A stretch of DNA of 39,095 nt from Candidatus Methanoperedens sp. (GCA_023249105.1 JAHFDG010000038.1:1-39095), one strand, 5' to 3'; shown: positions 1-11,724, numbered from the stretch's first letter. Notes: generated from the letters alone by a model not told the origin. Numbers and translations: made by a program.

Positions 1-109
1 GGGAGCAGACCCATGCAGTGGGATTTTAACCCTTTGAACATGCATTGTATTTTTCTTTCCTCCAAATGTTCTGTTTGTTGTACTTTCTTTCTTGTGCTTC
101 GAGGCACGC

Positions 110-150
110 AACGCAGATTTTGTTAAGCGAGTATCTGCGTTCATCTGCGG
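110..150. repeat. Short inverted repeat, ACGCAGAT type
   Basis: AACGCAGAT at 110-118 is the reverse complement of ATCTGCGTT at 133-141, and a further ATCTGCGG follows at 143-150. It lies in the gene-free left end, next to the larger palindrome at 165-235. Bases 1-109 show no gene or other structure that I can support. The function is unknown; it looks like a dispersed intergenic repeat. Confidence 0.5.
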
Positions 151-164
151 TTTGTTTCTCTTTT

Positions 165-235
165 CACCGCAAAGTTCGCAAAGAACGCAAAGCATAGCGA
201 CAACAACCTTTGCGAACTTTGCGTTCTCTGCGGTG
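165..235. repeat. Dispersed palindrome family A, copy 1 (28-nt arms)
   Basis: Arms of 28 nt at 165-192 and 208-235 flank a 15-nt loop. The left arm starts CACCGCAAAG and the right arm ends CTCTGCGGTG. Each arm is built from a 9-nt period of the form GCAAAGNNC. Three further copies lie at 3262-3332, 18983-19050 and 28875-28943. This copy sits 21 bp beyond the stop of the ferredoxin gene, so it could act as the 3' end structure of the nif transcript; that role is inference. Confidence 0.85.
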
Positions 236-256
236 CGTTTTTACGCCCACCAATCT

Positions 257-526
257 TCACCTCACCTTCGGCTCGCACACAATATTCTTCTTCGGGCACC
301 CTCGCGCGCAGGCGCCGCAGCCGATGCAGTTATCAGGATGCGCCACTGTCATTACCTTGGCGCCGCACAGGTCATCGCTGTTGGGATGGTCGATGTACTC
401 GAACACACCGCGACCGCATATCTTGAAGCACTTTCCGCAGCATCCGCAGTCGTTGATATTGCTCCTCACCACAAAGGTGGGAGTCCAGCTCCCGCCTGAT
501 GCTGTTATACCGGTTACGTATTCCAT
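257..526 (-). CDS. nif-associated 2[4Fe-4S] ferredoxin
   Basis: This 89-residue protein carries two cysteine clusters, CGCCGKC followed by C, and CIGCGAC followed by C. They fit two [4Fe-4S] clusters of the nif-specific ferredoxin type. It is the last gene of the nif operon, 9 bp after the nifK stop, with GAGGTG as ribosome-binding site. Its likely role is to pass electrons to the iron protein NifH or to serve nitrogenase cofactor assembly. The first cluster motif (CxxCxxC with only two residues between the first pair) differs from ordinary bacterial ferredoxins and resembles FdxB/FdxN-like nif ferredoxins. The ferredoxin class is sure; the exact partner is inferred from context. Confidence 0.85.
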   Translation of the reverse strand: MEYVTGITASGGSWTPTFVVRSNINDCGCCGKCFKICGRGVFEYIDHPNSDDLCGAKVMTVAHPDNCIGCGACARGCPKKNIVCEPKVR

Positions 527-535
527 TTTTTCACC

Positions 536-1855
536 TCACTGATGCAGCTTGTTGGGGTCGTACTTGTGGTCCAGTATCGCGTTTGTCATCTGGTCAAGCA
601 GGTATATCGAGCCATTGTAGCCCATGATGGAATACCTGTACACACCAACACGGTCGTACACAGGGAAACCAAAGCGCACAAGCGGAACGCCCTCATCATC
701 CGCAACGTCCTTGCCCTTGGAATTTCCAAGAATCAATTCCGCTCCCTGTGCTTCTACAACCTTGTGGAATTCATACAGGTCTGTACCTTCAAGGATTTGC
801 GTATCTGTTTTATATTCTGTATTTACTGCCTTTATGTCAGGTGCAAAGTCCTTATGCTTTGTAGCTGTCATCGCAACCGTGGGGTTCATTCCTGCTTCCG
901 CGCAGAATCTCACGATGGCAGACACAATATCAGGGTCGCCGAATATCGCGACTTTGCGCCCGTACATATAGTGGTGCACATCAACCATGCTGTCTATCAG
1001 CCTGCCGCGGTCTTTCTTGATCTCATCCGGGATCGGGGCACCGCTTAACTTACTGATATTCTGCACGAACCTGTCATTGTTAACGACTCCTATAGGCGCT
1101 GGAGCAAGCACAGCCGGCACTTTGAACTTATTCTGGAGATACGTTGCAGCAGAACCTGCTGTCCTGCATATCGCGATAGTACCCAGTGAATTTGCTGAAT
1201 CAATGATATCAGCAGGTTCTGTTCCTCCATCAGGCAGCAAGGGTTTGTGACCACCAGGCATAATAGGCGTATCAAGGGTCTCAGAGATATCGGACAGGAA
1301 TATGTTCTTCACATTCATGATGCGAAGCATGTTCTTTATCTCCCTGATATCGCCCGGATTAATTATGCCCGTGATGATGTTTATTTTGTTGTTAGGCTTA
1401 CCCTTCACAGCCAGCGTTTCCACGAGCGCCCGCATTGCATTATCATAACCTGTGAGATGAGTTCCCACATAGCTTGGAGTGGATGCGGGGATTATCTTCA
1501 TCGTATCATCGGGCGCAATCGCCTTCTTTGATATCAGTTTTACATCATCACCTATTGTCTCGCTCATGCATGTTGTGCATATACCGATAAGTGCTGGATT
1601 GATACGCGACTTCACGTTCTTTATCGCCTCTGTCAGGTTCTTTGCTCCGCCATAGACAGCGGCATCTTCAGCAAGCGAGGAAACTGCAACCTCAGCAGAT
1701 TCCCTGAAATGCCTTGCGATATTGTAGCGAGGGTACGTGCTGCATCCCTGAGAACCGTGCACAAGCGGCACACAGCCGTGTACTCCCATATACGCCAGTA
1801 TAGCGCCCATGGGCTGGCACATCTTGGGTGGATTAATTGTTACACTTCGCGCCAT
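536..1855 (-). CDS. nifK: Nitrogenase molybdenum-iron protein beta chain NifK
   Basis: NifK forms the alpha2-beta2 dinitrogenase with NifD and holds half of the P-cluster. Three expected P-cluster cysteines are visible: Cys13 in KMCQPMGA, Cys38 in GSQGCSTY and Cys96 in CTTCMSETIGDD. At 439 residues it is the short form, lacking the N-terminal extension of proteobacterial NifK, as in other archaeal and clostridial (cluster III-like) nitrogenases. The start ATG follows the nifD stop directly, with GGAGGTGA inside the end of nifD, so the two are translationally coupled. No delta subunit gene lies between nifD and nifK, which argues against a vanadium or iron-only enzyme. Confidence 0.96.
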   Translation of the reverse strand: MARSVTINPPKMCQPMGAILAYMGVHGCVPLVHGSQGCSTYPRYNIARHFRESAEVAVSSLAEDAAVYGGAKNLTEAIKNVKSRINPALIGICTTCMSETIGDDVKLISKKAIAPDDTMKIIPASTPSYVGTHLTGYDNAMRALVETLAVKGKPNNKINIITGIINPGDIREIKNMLRIMNVKNIFLSDISETLDTPIMPGGHKPLLPDGGTEPADIIDSANSLGTIAICRTAGSAATYLQNKFKVPAVLAPAPIGVVNNDRFVQNISKLSGAPIPDEIKKDRGRLIDSMVDVHHYMYGRKVAIFGDPDIVSAIVRFCAEAGMNPTVAMTATKHKDFAPDIKAVNTEYKTDTQILEGTDLYEFHKVVEAQGAELILGNSKGKDVADDEGVPLVRFGFPVYDRVGVYRYSIMGYNGSIYLLDQMTNAILDHKYDPNKLHQ

Positions 1856-3226
1856 TTACTTCACCTCCAGGGGCTGGTTTATGAACTTCCAAACAGGGCT
1901 GTTCACCGCGACATCAATATCCTTCGCAAAATTAACAAAGCCCTCAAATCCAGCATATGGCCCTTCTTCATAGGAATGACCGTTGATAAAGGGAATGCCC
2001 AGCTTGTATGTCAGGTATTTCTCCTTCAATCCGCCGATAAAGAAATCCGGCTTGAGCTTGACTAAGTATTCCTCTATCTCAAGAGCATTCGGATTGTCTA
2101 TGCAGATATGTCCTGGCTTTGCCTTTTCCATTATTTTTTCATAGTCATCCTTATGACCGAACGTAGTTGCCGTGAGGATCGTTTCGATGCCCAATTCCCG
2201 CATCGGTTCCATCCAGTGCCAGGCGCGCGGGGCTCCCTGGTATATGAAGCACTTCTTACCTTCAAGTTTCTTTCTATAGTGATCGATCCTGGACTGGTAC
2301 AATGCAAGCTCTTCTGCTATCACTTTTTCTGCATTCTCCTCGAGATGGAAGAACTTGCCAACATCGCGCAGAGCTTCTGCCGTCTGCGCCATGCCAAACA
2401 GGGATACGTTGATATATGGGACACCGTACTTGTCCTGTATCATCTTTGCGATATAGGTGGATGACCTCTGGCACTGCACGATATTCAGCTTTGCCCTGTG
2501 CATGGGTGGAATATCACTATACGAGGCATTGCCCGTAAATACCGAGAGAACTCTCACGCCCATCCTTTCAAACAACGGCTTGACGATCCAGGCATCGCCG
2601 TCGATATTGAATTCACCGACTATGCACATGTCGTAAGGTGTGGTCTCTTCAGGTTCCTCTGTCCCGACCACCTTCTCAAACAGCGTGCGGTTGGCGATGT
2701 GATGCCCCAGGGACTGGCTCACACCCCTGAAACCTTCGCAATGGAAGGGTATCACGGGTATCCCGATCTTTTCCTGCGCCTGCTTGCATATCGCATCTGT
2801 GTCGTCACCTATCAGCCCGACCACGCATGTGGAGTATACGAACACTGCCTTTCCTTCCGGAAAGAGTTCATGCGATTCGATTATCGAGTTGAGGAGCTTT
2901 TTTGCGCCTCCGTATATCACACTTTCTTCTGTCAGGTCGGTACTGAAGCAGTACTTCCTGTGCAGCTTCGTGTCTGAAAGGTTTCTGCGTGTGCCCCAGG
3001 TATAGTAGGCACATCCAATCGGTCCGTGCACAAGTTGTATTGCGTCCTTTACAGGCCCGCCAACTACGCCCCTGCATCCTGCGAACGTGCAGCCGCGCTC
3101 GGTCATGTCACCGGGAACTGTCTGGACATTGCACATTGGCAATACCATGTTCCCAGGCTCATGGCAAACGATGTGCGGCTTGCGCTGCGGTATGGGGATA
3201 TCGCATTCCGGTAATATTGTTGTCAT
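1856..3226 (-). CDS. nifD: Nitrogenase molybdenum-iron protein alpha chain NifD
   Basis: NifD carries the active-site cofactor of dinitrogenase. Expected P-cluster ligands are Cys46, Cys72 and Cys134. The cofactor pocket shows EGFRGVSQSLGHH (Gln171, His175, matching Azotobacter Gln191 and His195), Cys252 in NIVQCQRS (matching Cys275) and His417 in NGHSYEEGPY (matching His442). The 456-residue length and the segment GAPRAWHW at 331-338 differ from Azotobacter NifD and recall V/Fe-type chains in that loop. The rest of the pocket and the missing delta subunit favour the Mo type. The RBS is AGGAGTAA. A 109-bp gap holding a large palindrome separates it from nifI2. Confidence 0.95.
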   Translation of the reverse strand: MTTILPECDIPIPQRKPHIVCHEPGNMVLPMCNVQTVPGDMTERGCTFAGCRGVVGGPVKDAIQLVHGPIGCAYYTWGTRRNLSDTKLHRKYCFSTDLTEESVIYGGAKKLLNSIIESHELFPEGKAVFVYSTCVVGLIGDDTDAICKQAQEKIGIPVIPFHCEGFRGVSQSLGHHIANRTLFEKVVGTEEPEETTPYDMCIVGEFNIDGDAWIVKPLFERMGVRVLSVFTGNASYSDIPPMHRAKLNIVQCQRSSTYIAKMIQDKYGVPYINVSLFGMAQTAEALRDVGKFFHLEENAEKVIAEELALYQSRIDHYRKKLEGKKCFIYQGAPRAWHWMEPMRELGIETILTATTFGHKDDYEKIMEKAKPGHICIDNPNALEIEEYLVKLKPDFFIGGLKEKYLTYKLGIPFINGHSYEEGPYAGFEGFVNFAKDIDVAVNSPVWKFINQPLEVK

Positions 3227-3261
3227 TTTTTGTTACTCCTGTTATGTTTTTATATGAATTT

Positions 3262-3332
3262 CACCGCAAAGAACGCAAAGGGCGCAAAGCACAGTAACAA
3301 CAATCTTTGCGTTCTTTGCGAACTTTGCGGTG
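3262..3332. repeat. Dispersed palindrome family A, copy 2, inside the nif operon
   Basis: Arms at 3262-3289 and 3305-3332 (28 nt each, 15-nt loop) have the same 9-nt GCAAAG period as copy 1. It fills the gap between the nifI2 stop (3336) and the nifD start (3226), so it would be transcribed as a long hairpin within the nif mRNA. A possible effect is a processing or stability boundary between regulatory (H, I1, I2) and structural (D, K) parts; this is inference. Confidence 0.85.
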
Positions 3333-3335
3333 CAT

Positions 3336-3713
3336 CTACTTGATTGCCTGTTCTCCGCTCTCTCCTGTCCTTACTCTCACAGCATCATCCACAGGACACA
3401 CGAAAATCTTTCCATCCCCTATGTGCCCGCTCTGGTTGGTTCTGATTATAGTCTCAACCACTTTCGGGACATCATCATCATCAACCACTGTGTATATCAT
3501 CCTCTTGGGAATAAAGCGCATGCTTGTGCCGGTATTTTTCTCTTCCACCTCTGTTAGCGTGGGGTCAAGTTCATAATTCCAGCCTGGCAGTCCTTTCTGT
3601 TTACCTCTGCCTTCGACGCTTATCATTGTGAGCGCAGGGACACCTATTCCAAGAAGACCTGCTTTTGTCTCCTGCAAATTATGTCTTCGGATTATTGCGA
3701 TAACTTCCTTCAT
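3336..3713 (-). CDS. nifI2: Nitrogenase-regulating PII protein NifI2
   Basis: This is a PII-family protein of 125 residues. It has the PII core (GRGKQKG in the T-loop region, GHIGDGKIFVCPVDDAVRVRTGE at the C-terminal signature) but an enlarged T-loop between them. That enlargement is typical of NifI2, which with NifI1 inhibits dinitrogenase under ammonium and is relieved by 2-oxoglutarate in methanogens. It starts 8 bp after the nifI1 stop with an AGGTGAGG ribosome-binding site. Its place between nifH and nifD is the hallmark archaeal arrangement. Confidence 0.94.
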   Translation of the reverse strand: MKEVIAIIRRHNLQETKAGLLGIGVPALTMISVEGRGKQKGLPGWNYELDPTLTEVEEKNTGTSMRFIPKRMIYTVVDDDDVPKVVETIIRTNQSGHIGDGKIFVCPVDDAVRVRTGESGEQAIK

Positions 3714-3721
3714 GACCTCAC

Positions 3722-4039
3722 CTATAATCCCGATTCTCCAGTCCTCACAGTGTAGGCTTCTGAAACATCGGTCACGAATATCTTACCGTCCCCGATATTC
3801 CCGGTGCGTGCGCTGTTCTGGATAACATTTACCGCTTTTGTTACTTCCTCATCATTCACAACAAGCATCAGCATCACTTTGGGTAGTTCATCGTAACATA
3901 CCGTCCCTACCCTGATACCCTTCTGTTTGCCGCGCCCGAACACGTTCATCTTGGTCATGGAGTAAAATCCATCTTTTTCCAGGTGCTCTACGACTTTTTC
4001 TTCCTTGTTTGGTCTGATTATTGCACGAATCATCTTCAT
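3722..4039 (-). CDS. nifI1: Nitrogenase-regulating PII protein NifI1
   Basis: This PII-family protein of 105 residues begins MKMIRAIIRP, with GRGKQKGIRVG as T-loop base and GNIGDGKIFV plus RTGE near the C-terminus. The T-loop lacks the GlnB/GlnK-type Tyr51 context, as expected for NifI1. I chose the ATG at 4039 because GAGGTGA lies just upstream, overlapping the nifH end; an upstream ATG at 4057 would overlap nifH by 14 bases and has no better RBS. With NifI2 it forms the complex that switches nitrogenase off after ammonium addition. Confidence 0.94.
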   Translation of the reverse strand: MKMIRAIIRPNKEEKVVEHLEKDGFYSMTKMNVFGRGKQKGIRVGTVCYDELPKVMLMLVVNDEEVTKAVNVIQNSARTGNIGDGKIFVTDVSEAYTVRTGESGL

Positions 4040-4043
4040 GTTA

Positions 4044-4952
<909 letters not shown>

Positions 4953-5003
4953 TCAATACAAAAATTATTACACAGAGTATAAGTTGAAAAAAATGCTGAC
5001 TTG

Positions 5004-5216
5004 CTAACTTAAACTCTTATAATTCTTCAAAAAAGCACGGATAGACCACACGCCGAACGAAGTGGTCAGAACGGTAAATATAAAAAGTCCCATTTGCGGC
5101 GTTCCAGTAACGCCGGCTATCTGCACAAATCCTCTTATTCCTATCACCAAAAAAAATATTCCGCCAATGGCATAAGAAACGATTCCAAAGTTTTTAATCA
5201 GGCTGTTTTTGTCCAT
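5004..5216 (-). CDS. Small two-helix membrane protein, unknown
   Basis: This 70-residue protein has two hydrophobic stretches, roughly residues 11-30 and 41-60, so it is probably a two-pass membrane protein. I do not recognise the family. There is no Shine-Dalgarno sequence, but a TATA-like ATATATATAA at 5241-5250 lies about 30 bp upstream of the ATG, which suits a leaderless transcript. It sits between the nif operon and the first amt gene, divergent from amt. It lacks the nitrogen operator, so no link to nitrogen metabolism is shown. Confidence 0.6.
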   Translation of the reverse strand: MDKNSLIKNFGIVSYAIGGIFFLVIGIRGFVQIAGVTGTPQMGLFIFTVLTTSFGVWSIRAFLKNYKSLS

Positions 5217-5272
5217 GTTTTTTCTTATTGCTCAATAGTAATATATATAAGTTTCCCTTTATTTCAGTAAGT

Positions 5273-5312
5273 TTTAAATAGTATTAGCTATTCAGTAGGT
5301 ATCCGTATGCCT
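5273..5312 (+). promoter_or_regulatory. amt1 promoter: TATA box and nitrogen-regulon operator
   Basis: The TATA box TTTAAATA is at 5273-5280 and CAGT at 5293-5296, followed by the palindrome AGGTATCCGTATGCCT at 5297-5312. The spacing and motif match the nifH, amt2 and amt3 promoters. Confidence 0.8.
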
Positions 5313-5336
5313 ATTAAAAGGCAGAAAGGAGGAAAA

Positions 5337-7077
<1,741 letters not shown>

Positions 7078-7138
7078 TCTCCTATTTTTTTCTGCAAAAT
7101 ATTCTATTATTAATAGTTTTCTCTTATTTTGAGTTAAA

Positions 7139-7178
7139 TTTAAATACTATTAGTTCTTCAGTAGGTATCCGTATACCT
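7139..7178 (+). promoter_or_regulatory. amt2 promoter: TATA box and nitrogen-regulon operator
   Basis: The TATA box TTTAAATA is at 7139-7146, CAGT at 7159-7162 and the palindrome AGGTATCCGTATACCT at 7163-7178. This is the most symmetric of the four copies: six-base arms AGGTAT/ATACCT around CCGT, i.e. GGTA-N6-TACC. Confidence 0.8.
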
Positions 7179-7192
7179 TATAAGGGGTAAAT

Positions 7193-8518
7193 ATGGATAT
7201 AATAAAATCTATACGAAATATAATACGTTTTAAGCATTTTTTCCTGGCAGCTATTTTACTTGCAGTATTGACAGATGCAGCGTATGCGGCTGAAACCTCA
7301 AAAATAGATACAGGCGATACTGCCTGGATGCTTATCAGTTCGGCTCTCGTGATGCTGATGATACCCGCAGTGGGCTTATTCTACGGCGGCATGGTGCGGA
7401 AGAAGAACGCCCTCTCTACAATCATGTTCAGTTTTATTATCCTGGCGTTGATAAGCGTGCAGTGGGTACTTTTTGGCTATACTCTCGCTTTCGGTCATGA
7501 TGTAGGTGGAGTTATAGGTAATCTTGACTGGCTGGGGCTAAATGGTGTAGGTCAGGCGCCGAATGCAGATTACGCAGCCACAATTCCGGCGTTGGCATTC
7601 ATGGCATTCCAGGGGATGTTTGCCATCATCACGGTGGCGCTTATCACCGGTGCATTCGTTGAACGCATAAAGTTCAGCGCATTCATGGTGTTCGCGCTGC
7701 TGTGGGCGACACTTGTGTATGACCCCATTGCCCACTGGGTATGGGGCACAGGAGGCTGGCTTCGCGGCATGGGCGCGCTTGATTTCGCAGGCGGCACCGT
7801 CGTGCACGTCAGCTCCGGCATCTCGGCTCTTGCCATCGCATTTGTGATAGGCGCGCGCAAGGGGTTTGGAAAGCAGCCCATGGAGCCGCACAACATACCC
7901 ATGAGCGTCCTTGGCGCCATTCTCCTGTGGTTTGGCTGGTTCGGGTTTAACGCGGGAAGCGCGGTTGCAAGCGGCGGGCTTGCTGCAAGCGCTTTTGTGG
8001 TAACAAACACAGCCGCAGGAGCGGCAGCATTAACGTGGACTCTCCTGAGCTGGTACCACAAAAGACCAAGCGTGCTGGGAACAGCGACAGGCGCAGTAGT
8101 AGGTCTTGTTGCAATCACGCCCGCATCCGGGTTCGTTACCCCCCTGGCAGCAATTGCAATAGGAGCTATTGCAGCCGTGTTGAGCTACTACGCGATGCTG
8201 TTCCGGATGAAGCGCAACGTGGATGAATCCCTGGACGTCTGGGCATGCCACGGCATTGGAGGGACATGGGGCGCCATCGCAACCGGGATTTTTGCCACGA
8301 CCCTTGTGAACCCTGCCGGAGCTAACGGTCTGCTCTACGGAAACCCGGCGCAGCTTGTGATACAGATAGCGGCAGTCGGCGTGACATGGATATACGCTTT
8401 CGTTGTAACCTTCATACTTGCAAAGGTCATCGATGCGACCATAGGGCTGCGCGTCGGGGATGATGAGGAAGCTGTGGGTCTGGATATTTCCCAGCATGCC
8501 GAGAAGGCATATGCGTGA
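7193..8518 (+). CDS. amt: Ammonium transporter Amt (copy 2)
   Basis: This Amt-family channel has 441 residues. It has a cleavable signal peptide (to about residue 33, ending AYAA) and the conserved segments [33 protein letters not shown] (first pore His) and [11 protein letters not shown] (second pore His). The RBS is AAGGGG just upstream of the ATG. It is nearly the same protein as the copy at 9030-10346, so this pair arose by recent tandem duplication. It is followed by glnK2 with the stop codon inside the RBS. Confidence 0.96.
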   Translation: MDIIKSIRNIIRFKHFFLAAILLAVLTDAAYAAETSKIDTGDTAWMLISSALVMLMIPAVGLFYGGMVRKKNALSTIMFSFIILALISVQWVLFGYTLAFGHDVGGVIGNLDWLGLNGVGQAPNADYAATIPALAFMAFQGMFAIITVALITGAFVERIKFSAFMVFALLWATLVYDPIAHWVWGTGGWLRGMGALDFAGGTVVHVSSGISALAIAFVIGARKGFGKQPMEPHNIPMSVLGAILLWFGWFGFNAGSAVASGGLAASAFVVTNTAAGAAALTWTLLSWYHKRPSVLGTATGAVVGLVAITPASGFVTPLAAIAIGAIAAVLSYYAMLFRMKRNVDESLDVWACHGIGGTWGAIATGIFATTLVNPAGANGLLYGNPAQLVIQIAAVGVTWIYAFVVTFILAKVIDATIGLRVGDDEEAVGLDISQHAEKAYA

Positions 8519-8528
8519 GGTGAGCAAA

Positions 8529-8867
8529 ATGAAGAAAATCGAGGCAATAATAAGACCTGAAAATCTTGATGGGATTCGAATAGCGCTTCAGGAGAAAGGT
8601 ATCATAGGCATGACCGTTTCAGAAGTACAGGGACGCGGACGCCAGAAAGGTGTCTGTTTGCAGTGGCGAGCGGGCGAATACTGCATCGAATTCCTTGAAA
8701 AGCTCAAGCTGGACATGATTGTGGACGACAAGGATGTGGAGCCTGCGATAGCAGCGATAACCCAGGTTGCGAAAACAGGCAGGAATGGCGATGGCAAGAT
8801 TTTCATATATCCTGTTGAAGATGTCGTGCGTGTCAGCACGGGCGAACGCGGAAAGGAAGCCATATAG
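8529..8867 (+). CDS. glnK: PII signal protein GlnK (pair 2)
   Basis: This 112-residue PII protein begins [11 protein letters not shown]. Its T-loop is [21 protein letters not shown] and its C-terminal signature [13 protein letters not shown]...STGERG. An in-frame upstream extension reaches back into amt2, but the ATG at 8529 has GAGGTGAG at 8517-8524 and gives the standard PII length. It closely resembles GlnK3 and is expected to control Amt2. Confidence 0.95.
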   Translation: MKKIEAIIRPENLDGIRIALQEKGIIGMTVSEVQGRGRQKGVCLQWRAGEYCIEFLEKLKLDMIVDDKDVEPAIAAITQVAKTGRNGDGKIFIYPVEDVVRVSTGERGKEAI

Positions 8868-8974
8868 GTCTGGCTTCCTTCATTTGTGCTGGAAGAAATA
8901 ATTAAGACATTTTCAGGAGGTTAAAGGCGCAGAAATAATCCTATATTTAAAGTTTACTCTACTTTTGGGTTAAA

Positions 8975-9013
8975 TTTATATATAATAAATATTCAGTAGG
9001 TCTCCGTATGCCT
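8975..9013 (+). promoter_or_regulatory. amt3 promoter: TATA box and nitrogen-regulon operator
   Basis: The TATA box TTTATATA is at 8975-8982, CAGT at 8994-8997 and AGGTCTCCGTATGCCT at 8998-9013. One arm position breaks the symmetry (GGTC against TGCC), so this may be the weakest of the four sites. Confidence 0.75.
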
Positions 9014-9029
9014 TAAGGATTGAGTAAAT

Positions 9030-10346
9030 ATGGGATTAAAAATACCTAAAATGCGTTTCAAGCATATTTTTCTGGCAGTTATTTTACTTGCAGTGTTGAC
9101 GAATGGAGCCTTTGCGGCAGAAGAGCCAAAAATAGATACAGGCGACACTGCCTGGGTGCTTATCAGCACAGCGCTCGTGATGCTGATGATCCCTGCCGTG
9201 GGCTTATTTTATGGCGGAATGGTGCGGAAAAAGAATGCCCTTTCCACAATAATGTTCAGCTTTGCCATACTTGCATTGATAAGCGTGCAGTGGGTGCTGT
9301 TTGGTTACAGCCTTGCCTTTGGTCATGACGTTGCGGGTGTAATCGGCAACCTTGACTGGATAGGGCTAAACGGTGTGGGTCAGGCGCCGAATGCTGACTA
9401 TGCAGCCACCATTCCCTCAATGGCTTTTATGATGTTCCAGGCGATGTTCGCAGTAATCACAGTCGTTCTAATTACAGGCGCGTTCGTTGAGCGTATCAAG
9501 TTCAGCGCCTTCCTTGTATTCTCTTTTCTCTGGGCGACCCTTGTTTACGACCCCGTAGCCCACTGGGTATGGGGAGCAGGGGGCTGGCTTCGCAACATGG
9601 GTACTCTTGATTTCGCAGGCGGTATCGTGGTGCATGTGAGCGCCGGTGTATCAGCAGTCGCCATTGCGCTTGTGATAGGCGCGCGAAAAGGATTTGGAAA
9701 ACATACGATGGAGCCGCACAGCATACCTCTGACCGTAATTGGGGCCATGTTGCTCTGGTTCGGCTGGTTCGGATTTAACGGAGGAAGCGCCGTAGCGAGT
9801 GGCGGACTTGCCGTAAACGCGTTCGTAGTTACCAACACAGGCGGGGCTGCCGCAGCGCTGACCTGGATGCTATTGAGCTGGTACCACAAAAAACCCAGTG
9901 TCCTTGGCACTGCAACAGGCGGTATAGTCGGCTTGGCGGCAGTTACTCCGGCATCAGGTTTTGTCACCCCGCTTGCAGCGATAGTAATAGGCTCGGTAGC
10001 AGCCGTGATAAGCTATTATGCCATGCTTTTCAGGATGAAGCGCAACATAGATGAATCGCTGGATGTCTGGGCATGCCACGGTATAGGCGGGGCATGGGGC
10101 GCTATCGCCACAGGGATATTCGCGACCACACTGGTAAATCCCGCAGGCGCAAACGGTCTGCTCTATGGGAATAGCGGACTTCTTGTAACGCAGATAATAG
10201 CAGTGGCAGTGACCTGGATATACGCTTTCGCAGTGACATTTATACTGGCGAAAGTAATAGATGTAACAATTGGTTTGCGTGTAGGCGAAGAAGAAGAAGC
10301 GGTAGGCCTGGACGTATCCCAGCATGCAGAGAAGGCTTATTCGTGA
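9030..10346 (+). CDS. amt: Ammonium transporter Amt (copy 3)
   Basis: This Amt-family channel of 438 residues is near-identical to Amt2 along most of its length. It has a signal peptide ending near AFAAEE, pore histidines in GIVVHVSAG and [11 protein letters not shown], and the ERIKFSAF segment. Divergence is concentrated in the signal peptide and a few helices, which dates the duplication as recent but not immediate. It has its own operator-bearing promoter and its own glnK 9 bp downstream. Confidence 0.96.
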   Translation: MGLKIPKMRFKHIFLAVILLAVLTNGAFAAEEPKIDTGDTAWVLISTALVMLMIPAVGLFYGGMVRKKNALSTIMFSFAILALISVQWVLFGYSLAFGHDVAGVIGNLDWIGLNGVGQAPNADYAATIPSMAFMMFQAMFAVITVVLITGAFVERIKFSAFLVFSFLWATLVYDPVAHWVWGAGGWLRNMGTLDFAGGIVVHVSAGVSAVAIALVIGARKGFGKHTMEPHSIPLTVIGAMLLWFGWFGFNGGSAVASGGLAVNAFVVTNTGGAAAALTWMLLSWYHKKPSVLGTATGGIVGLAAVTPASGFVTPLAAIVIGSVAAVISYYAMLFRMKRNIDESLDVWACHGIGGAWGAIATGIFATTLVNPAGANGLLYGNSGLLVTQIIAVAVTWIYAFAVTFILAKVIDVTIGLRVGEEEEAVGLDVSQHAEKAYS

Positions 10347-10694
<348 letters not shown>

Positions 10695-10715
10695 GACTGC
10701 TCTCTTTTTAATTCA

Positions 10716-11615
10716 CTATATTATCGGAGAACCTGCTATCAGGCTCCCAACTACGTATCCCAGGATGACCCCACCGTTCAGGAACGGCAGGCCGGCCTGG
10801 GGTTTACCTTTCATCACCAATCCCATGAGCACGGCAAACCCAACAAACGTACCGAGCATGGCACCAATTGCAGGGATATTCACGGAGCCTATGAGCGGAA
10901 GTGAATAATAGGTTGCCTCAGTTATGAAAAAGTTAGCTGAAACAACAAGTATCGTGGGCATCACGGCATCCCCCAGTCCCATAAAGAAGGCTTCGCGTTC
11001 TTCTTTGTCGAACTTCTCTGTAAGGAAGGAATAGTTCCAGTGTTTTGGGATAACGAGTAATATCGGAAGCCTCAAATCCATCACGCCTTCTGCAAGCGTT
11101 ATCATGTGTTTTGTCCTGTAAACCGCAATATAATCATATACTAACAGCAGGACAAGTAAGAGCAAAGTCGGGATAATAGCAAGCGAGATGCCAAATATCG
11201 ATGCTGCGCCCGCCCCAATGATTACGCCAGTGACATCAATCACATACCATTCTGGGAATTTATAAAGGACAATCGTCAAGCCTGCTGAAAGTATAAGGGT
11301 TAAAAAGAAATTCGTTACCGGCGATAAGAAATATGAAAAAATCGCATAAAAAACATAATATAAAGTAGATAACACTGTAAAAAGGATAAACGCCTGTATT
11401 ATCCATTTTTTATTCAACTTTATGACTAATAATATAAATGCAGTAAAAACAAGGATGAGCGCAACCCAGTAAATAACATTGCTTGTAGCTTCTGGATTGG
11501 AAAACGCTTTCATATCGTTTTTCTCAAAAGGCTTACTTAAAGCAACTGCAATTAACTGCACGAGAAGCAATACGAATGCCATGCCAATGAAAGGGATATA
11601 TTTTGTCAGCTTCAA
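10716..11615 (-). CDS. Presenilin/signal-peptide-peptidase-type membrane protease
   Basis: This 299-residue multi-pass membrane protein has the three marks of GxGD intramembrane aspartyl proteases. These are YD (Tyr160-Asp161), GLGD (Asp216) and a PAL-like LPFL at 276-279. Archaeal presenilin homologues such as the one from Methanoculleus have the same order and similar length. About nine membrane segments are visible, with a hydrophilic loop near 195-210. The start is a TTG at 11615 with GGAG a few bases upstream; no ATG fits. Its substrates are unknown. It converges on glnK3 and diverges from pheA. Confidence 0.85.
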   Translation of the reverse strand: MKLTKYIPFIGMAFVLLLVQLIAVALSKPFEKNDMKAFSNPEATSNVIYWVALILVFTAFILLVIKLNKKWIIQAFILFTVLSTLYYVFYAIFSYFLSPVTNFFLTLILSAGLTIVLYKFPEWYVIDVTGVIIGAGAASIFGISLAIIPTLLLLVLLLVYDYIAVYRTKHMITLAEGVMDLRLPILLVIPKHWNYSFLTEKFDKEEREAFFMGLGDAVMPTILVVSANFFITEATYYSLPLIGSVNIPAIGAMLGTFVGFAVLMGLVMKGKPQAGLPFLNGGVILGYVVGSLIAGSPII

Positions 11616-11724
11616 ATTGATCTCCGCTCTTAATATGGGAGATTGGCTTTAAAAGTTTGCCAAAAATCCGGTAACCTTCCATTATCAACAAACTATTTCT
11701 TTATTCCTTCAATATATAGTACAG

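Noticed and set aside
92-542. Plus-strand frames of 135 and 110 residues at the left end
   Set aside because: They lie across the family A palindrome and the antisense of the ferredoxin gene, with no ribosome-binding site and no recognisable protein.
1856-3226. NifD as a vanadium or iron-only nitrogenase chain
   Set aside because: The WHW-type loop hints at this, but the EGFRGVSQSLGHH segment, the cofactor residues and the absence of a delta subunit between nifD and nifK favour the Mo type.
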